A stretch of 64,000 nucleotides of DNA from Topomyia yanbarensis (lineage: Eukaryota > Arthropoda > Insecta > Diptera > Culicidae). Below the pieces are notes generated by a model, which had not been told where the DNA came from, did no database searches, and worked only from the letters and a program-made list of their open reading frames with translations. This document shows, piece by piece, positions 59,312 through 64,000 of the stretch (positions are counted from its first letter, which is position 1; each line of letters opens with the position of its first letter). Both the position numbers and the translations under genes were made by a program. The stretch is from contig NC_080671.1 of the NCBI RefSeq assembly GCF_030247195.1, positions 67,393,412-67,457,411 of the forward strand. Reading direction: 5' to 3'.

Positions 59312-59884
59312 ATGGTGTGTAAAAAACATTTTGTGATCTATTCATTTCGTAGCCTCACTGCTATGACATATTTACTGAACTCTTCGTTTGATTATGAGAC
59401 GATTGTTGCTCCATGGATAATGGAGAACCGTATAACGATGTGTTCTTTATGCTCAGATCTACGGAGCCGGCTTCGACATCAAACTGAAGCCATACAACCA
59501 CGAACATTTTTCTTCTCGTGGTGTGGCAAAAAATATTCCCGTACCGCATTCATCATAGTCACTCGGACGGACTCCAGCCTGCATTCGTACGATATGTATG
59601 TTGCAATTTGCAACTTTCTATCGCAAGTAGTCTTCGCCCTCAATTTTTCTACTCCAGTTGATGACAGCGATTATTGTGGTTGGTGGTATGTTGTTTACTT
59701 TGAATCACATTTCGAAAAGTTACCAAGTCTACCAACGTGGTATGCCGCATGTTGTTTAAGATATACTGAGCAAATCGAAAAATGTGTGCAATGCCAGAAA
59801 TATGACATTCTACCCTTTCCTACCAAGAGATCTCATTTCTGGTTGAGTTCGTGTGCAAAGGACAGTGCCGACGTGACTTCATGA
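59312..59884 (+). CDS. Unassigned 190-codon open frame
   Basis: This is one of the longest open frames outside the supported genes. It has Cys pairs (CSLC near residue 45 and CVQC near 157) and aromatic-rich segments but no domain I recognise. Alternative frames are also fairly open across the middle. No splice or promoter evidence was found, and it could be a chance frame or a decayed gene. Confidence 0.2.
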   Translation: MVCKKHFVIYSFRSLTAMTYLLNSSFDYETIVAPWIMENRITMCSLCSDLRSRLRHQTEAIQPRTFFFSWCGKKYSRTAFIIVTRTDSSLHSYDMYVAICNFLSQVVFALNFSTPVDDSDYCGWWYVVYFESHFEKLPSLPTWYAACCLRYTEQIEKCVQCQKYDILPFPTKRSHFWLSSCAKDSADVTS

Positions 59885-61700
59885 GATAACGTCAGTACGG
59901 GCGTAAATTATGATGTTTAAAGCTTGTGAAGTTGGCACGTCAAATGCACGAGTTTTTGGCCGGCGCGAACGGTTTAATTTATAAGTTTTTATCTTGGTCG
60001 CTCCATTTCGAGTATAATGAGTTCTTTTAAACTTCAAAAATAGTAGCTCTCGCTTAAAAATGTGTTGAAATTGCACCAGATGTTTTATATGTACATACGA
60101 AGAAACTGCATCGTATTTTCAATGAACTGTTGAAAGTGACACAACCCAAAAACAATTTTGGGACGATTGTTGAATACTTTTATGTTTTCCACGCTCTTAA
60201 ATCTTCCATCAGGTTAACGATAGTGAACGAAAAAAATATTAAATGCAAAATTCAATGAATCGATATTTTCAAGCACTTTTCAATCGAAGCTAAATTTATA
60301 TTTTTCTCGCGATGCGAACTTGCCTCACCGAGTAATAGAATCGGTTCCACTTGCGTGGGGATGGGTGATGGGCATTCGGTTCGTTGCTGATAGGCTGGAC
60401 GGGGAAAAACCATACGATCGGGCTAGTATAGGCAAAACGCCGCTAATGAAAGGTATTATTATTTCAATACACACCCCTCAATACGTGGCTTCGCCGCTAT
60501 TTTCCATTTTTTTCTCTTTTATCATTTCAACGTCCAGCTCAACAGCGTCGAGGAGTAGAATTTCATTTATTCATGGCACTGGCACAGTATGCGAGTAGAA
60601 TATGTGAGCTACCTTTATTTGTTCACGTTGACCGCGTTCCTTAGTGGTAGTTCCGTATAGAAACGTTGTTTGCCATAGACGGAATAAGGAAATTTCTTTC
60701 AGCACAATGACTGAAAACGAAAAAGTTGCAGGTTTTAGAAATGATTTTTCTTTCCCCAGTCTAATATTACTGGCTGTAGGATGCCGTTCCGAGGAAGTGG
60801 AACCGTTTGAAGATCACTTAGAAAGGAGCGAGCAAACAAAACTCGGATAATTTATGTATCAAATTTTGGCCTCGGTGAAACATAATAGCTATCAGGTGGT
60901 AGTGGGCAAGCAGGGGACTATAGGGAACTGTAAAGTGATTAAGATTCGTTTGATACTTCTATATATTTTTTTATTGTTTCCGAAGCTCTTATTCATGGGG
61001 CAGTCTGCAATTGAGACTTTGCATAGACATACTATATGAAGATTTGGCACGTTTTCGATTACATAGGAAGAGATGCTTTCAATAGACGTCTAATTCAAGA
61101 GCGTTTTTGTGCTACATTGCCAACTAAACCGAGTCAGGAATTTAGGGTAAAAGTTTGTTTTGTATCAGTTTTGATTGTTAGAGCTCGTTGAGCCTAGTTG
61201 TTGAAATGTGAAAACTGGTTGGATGTAAAAGAGAAAGGATAATATATCACAGTTGATTGTTCTATATATGAAAGTTCACTGTTAAAATTCACCAACCCAG
61301 ATAATCCGTTGATTCTGATGGAACGGAGAAGTTTCTGTGTTTAAAACCAGATGCTTTTAATGTATAAAGTTTATGATTTACCTACACGAGACAAACAATA
61401 AATTCTCTCCACACATATTTATATAACGCGGTGGAATATGGAACTAAGATTTGCACTCAAAAGATGACTTGTAGCATGTAGGTACTAAAGTAGTTCCAAG
61501 CATACTGTTGAGGTAAACTTAACTATTATTTCGTAAAAAATTAAAGTTCGTGGGCATCGACTACTTATTCACCACCATGTGCTGTTAGGCCTCATGCAAA
61601 ACTGAATCAGACATCCTCCATCAAAAAGTTAATAACTTCTCCTAAGGATGTTGCACATAAGAGTATTTCAACCAAAAACCTGGCCAAAATCCTAAAGTTT
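59885..61700. other. Stretch without an assignable gene
   Basis: The block 60310-60860 is GC-richer with frames of 60-90 codons, none recognisable. The remainder is AT-rich. Confidence 0.35.
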
Positions 61701-61779
61701 AAATTTGGATGAACCACGATCATGTTACTATTTTTCTATTCCTCGATACTTCGTTCTCTGGCTGTTTTTTTCAATTCTC

Positions 61780-62250
61780 AGAGATGATGAGACTTACGTC
61801 AAGGCGGACTGCCAGCAGCTTCCGGGGCTACTGTTCTTCACCGCCCAGCACAAGTTTGATGTTCCGGAAGAAGTAAGGAAGCAGAAACGTTCAAAGTTAA
61901 ATCCAATAAATCCATGATTTTGGAAGCGATCTGCTCATGTGGCAAACGGAGTGCACCGTTTGTGACTACCGGGACTGTAAACGGGGAGATCTAGCTCAAG
62001 AAGTGTCTACAGAATCGTCTGCTTCCTCTGTTGAAGCAACACGAGTGTCCTACGGTCTTCTAGCCGGATCTAGCTTCGTGACTATTTAAATGTTGTCCTG
62101 GAGTGATTCGAAGCCAATGGGGTCTCATTCGTACCCGAGGACATGAACCACTCCAACGTACCGGAGTTAAGACCCATCGATAAATACTGGGCAATTATGA
62201 AGCAGGCATTACGAAAGCATCCCAACCCGAGCAGAAGAAAACAACTGCGG
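61780..62250 (+). pseudogene. ITmD37E-like transposase pseudogene
   Basis: Starts DDETYVKADCQQLPGLLFFT, continues in shifted frames through ILEAICSCGKRSAPFVTTGT, LKQHECPTV and PDLASS, and ends with PIDKYWAIMKQAL. These are the first Asp block, the WQ.ICSCG block, the second Asp block and the final Glu block of mosquito ITm transposases. Several frameshifts and in-frame stops make it inactive. It is related to the fragment at 16320-16600. Confidence 0.75.
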
Positions 62251-62261
62251 AATACTAAATT

Positions 62262-63245
62262 TGGGTATCAATACCAACGATTGTTTACCACAATATGGTA
62301 TTAAAATGCTCTACATAAGAGGTAAAATACCAAAAAAAAAAATAACGCAGGCATGTTCTACAAATAACTGTTTGATAATGAAACGAGTTATTATAATACC
62401 TGAATAATAATAAAACATTTTTCAACCTTCCAGTAACAAAATTCACTCTATAGAGGTATTCAATAAGGTATTGATTTGGTATTTGTAAAAATCACTAGAA
62501 TACATAAATAATACTAAAATAAAGTATTATACCTCATTGATGTATTAGGTAGGCATTAAAAAATGCAATAAAAATTGGACTAAACCGTTTTGCGCGTTAA
62601 GGGCACAAGACCTAATTTTAATTAAGTTTTGTTTTTTTTTGTGTTTCGAATTCATCTCGTCAGTAACTAGCACCATCTGGGTGTCTAGTTAGACGATGTA
62701 TCCAAACTAGTACCCAAATTAGCACTAGTTAGACACAAAAAATTCCAAACAGTTCACACGACATATGTGAACGCCTAAAGCCACATGTCCCGAGTGATGT
62801 CCCGGGAAGCAAATATAGCTCTGGTTTGCTGACGAGAAAGCGAAGACGAACTCTTGTCTTTTGGTTCAAGAAACCAAACGCCTGGTATTATGCATAATAC
62901 CAGGCGTTTGGTTTCTTGAACCAAAAGACAAGAGTTCGTCTTCGCTTTCTCGTCAGCAAACCAGAGCTATATTTGCTTCCCGGGACATCACTCGGGACAT
63001 GTGGCTTTAGGCGTTCACATATGTCGTGTGAACTGTTTGGAATTTTTTGTGTCTAACTAGTGCTAATTTGGGTACTAGTTTGGATACATCGTCTAACTAG
63101 ACACCCAGATGGTGCTAGTTACTGACGAGATGAATTCGAAACACAAAAAAAAACAAAACTTAATTAAAAAATGTTTCTTCAATGCCTGCTTAATACCTCA
63201 ATGAGGTATTAATAATCAATTAATATCAGGTTTTGGTATGACACC
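62262..63245. mobile_element. Inverted-repeat element surrounding the perfect palindrome
   Basis: Outside the palindrome the flanks mirror each other loosely: TACCTCATTGATGTATTAGG...GGCATT on the left, and GCCTGCTTAATACCTCAATG on the right. GGTATT/AATACC words are frequent (62270, 62470 and 63190-63240). This suggests an older TIR element hosting the palindromic insert. Boundaries are approximate. Confidence 0.5.
62616..63169. repeat. 554-bp perfect palindrome
   Basis: The centre lies between 62892 and 62893 (ATTATGCATAAT). Every base I compared pairs with its mirror position out to 62616/63169, with no spacer. Arms are 277 bp. The outer edge is AATTAAGTTTTG plus a run of nine T. Confidence 0.95.
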
Positions 63246-63409
63246 AGAAAATAGTATGCTCGAGTTATTGGCCAGTTATTTTCTTCTGGTCGGTACTAAT
63301 GGGTTATATTTTATTATCTGGAAGCTTGAAAAGGATTGGTCTCTAGATAATTTCTCACAGCGTTTTTTTTCCATGATGCAATTTGATGTGGGACACTCTT
63401 TATTTCTAG

Positions 63410-64000
63410 TTAACCACCATTTTGGATTTCAAAATGGCCTCAATCACCAATCTTTGTCATCTACCAACCAGTCCCCTTTAAATGACACCCCTATTGATGA
63501 TGGATTTCACTATTTTGTGGATATCGAAAATGATACACATATTGATAGTAGTTAACAAATGATACTCATATTGATAGAAGTTTTCACTTTTTTATTGTTA
63601 TCGAAAGTCGCCCTTTTCAATTTAAAAATAGTTTCTATCGTAAATTTCTTGACCACCACATTTCAAATGACACAGGCTCCATCTTCAAAATGACCTCAAT
63701 CACCAATTTTCGTTTTTTACCCTCTCAAATGACACGCATATTAATAATGGTTTTCACTTTTTCTTGGTTACCGGAAACTGCCATCCTGAACTTCAAAATT
63801 GTCCCAATCATCAGTTTTCGGCCTCTACTGACACCCCCATCAAATAACACCCATATTGATGGTGGTTTTCAACCCCTTCCAAGTGATTCTCATATTGTTC
63901 GTGGTTTTCACTGTTTTGTAGCAACCAAAAGCCGCCATCTTGGATTACAAAATAGCCTCAATCATAGATTTCTGTGATCTACTGACCAGACACTTTCAAA
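63410..64000. repeat. Tandem repeat running off the window
   Basis: Blocks of TCAAAATGGCCTCAATCACC, AAATGACACCCATATTGATG and GGTTTTCACT recur at irregular spacing (near 63438, 63692, 63808 and 63956). The repeat continues past the right edge. Confidence 0.6.

Overview
This window looks like TE-rich intergenic DNA from a mosquito, most likely a culicine of the Aedes type. The base composition is AT-rich. Most of the sequence is relic DNA transposons, MITEs with terminal inverted repeats (TIRs) and TA or 8-bp target duplications, degraded non-LTR elements and composite tandem repeats. Two Tc1/mariner relics carry the DDETY block that I associate with the mosquito ITmD37E family. The short terminal sequences resemble repeats I remember from Aedes, but the species assignment is inference.

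Only two intact genes are well supported. The first (6784-8866, + strand, two exons, 674 residues) encodes a coiled-coil protein with tyrosine-rich repeats and a C-terminal Dpy-30-like helix pair. The second (29089-29807, + strand, three exons, 186 residues) is axonemal outer-arm dynein light chain 1 (DNAL1/LC1). Both fit a ciliary or sperm-axoneme role. A third small gene (5896-6501, - strand) lies head to head with the first. Its frame is broken by a 376-bp MITE, and removing that MITE plus one TA makes the frame continuous again.

Layout: 0.2-2.8 kb is a tandem pair of a microsatellite-bearing repeat. 3.2-5.9 kb holds two truncated copies, in opposite orientation, of an element seen complete at 10.1-11.9 kb. 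5.9-8.9 kb is the gene island. 8.9-24.7 kb is mostly non-coding with several inverted-repeat elements and a transposase relic. 24.7-28.6 kb and 54.4-57.0 kb are two copies of a large non-coding composite retroposon; the second is flanked by a roughly 24-bp target duplication. 28.6-31 kb contains the dynein gene. 31-35.5 kb has repeats, a LINE ORF1 relic, a tRNA-derived SINE and a LINE RNase H scrap. 34.5-45.4 kb is a run of TIR elements, several sharing a TAGGG-type terminus and TA duplication. 49-52.4 kb has a Tc1 relic and a nested TIR element. 62.3-63.2 kb carries a 554-bp perfect palindrome, and the window ends inside a tandem repeat.

The strongest candidates for something undescribed are the composite retroposon with its variable 12-bp array, the perfect palindrome and its diverged single-arm relative, the MITE-split gene, and the 2-kb element with six same-strand copies of TGTAACGTGACAGA.
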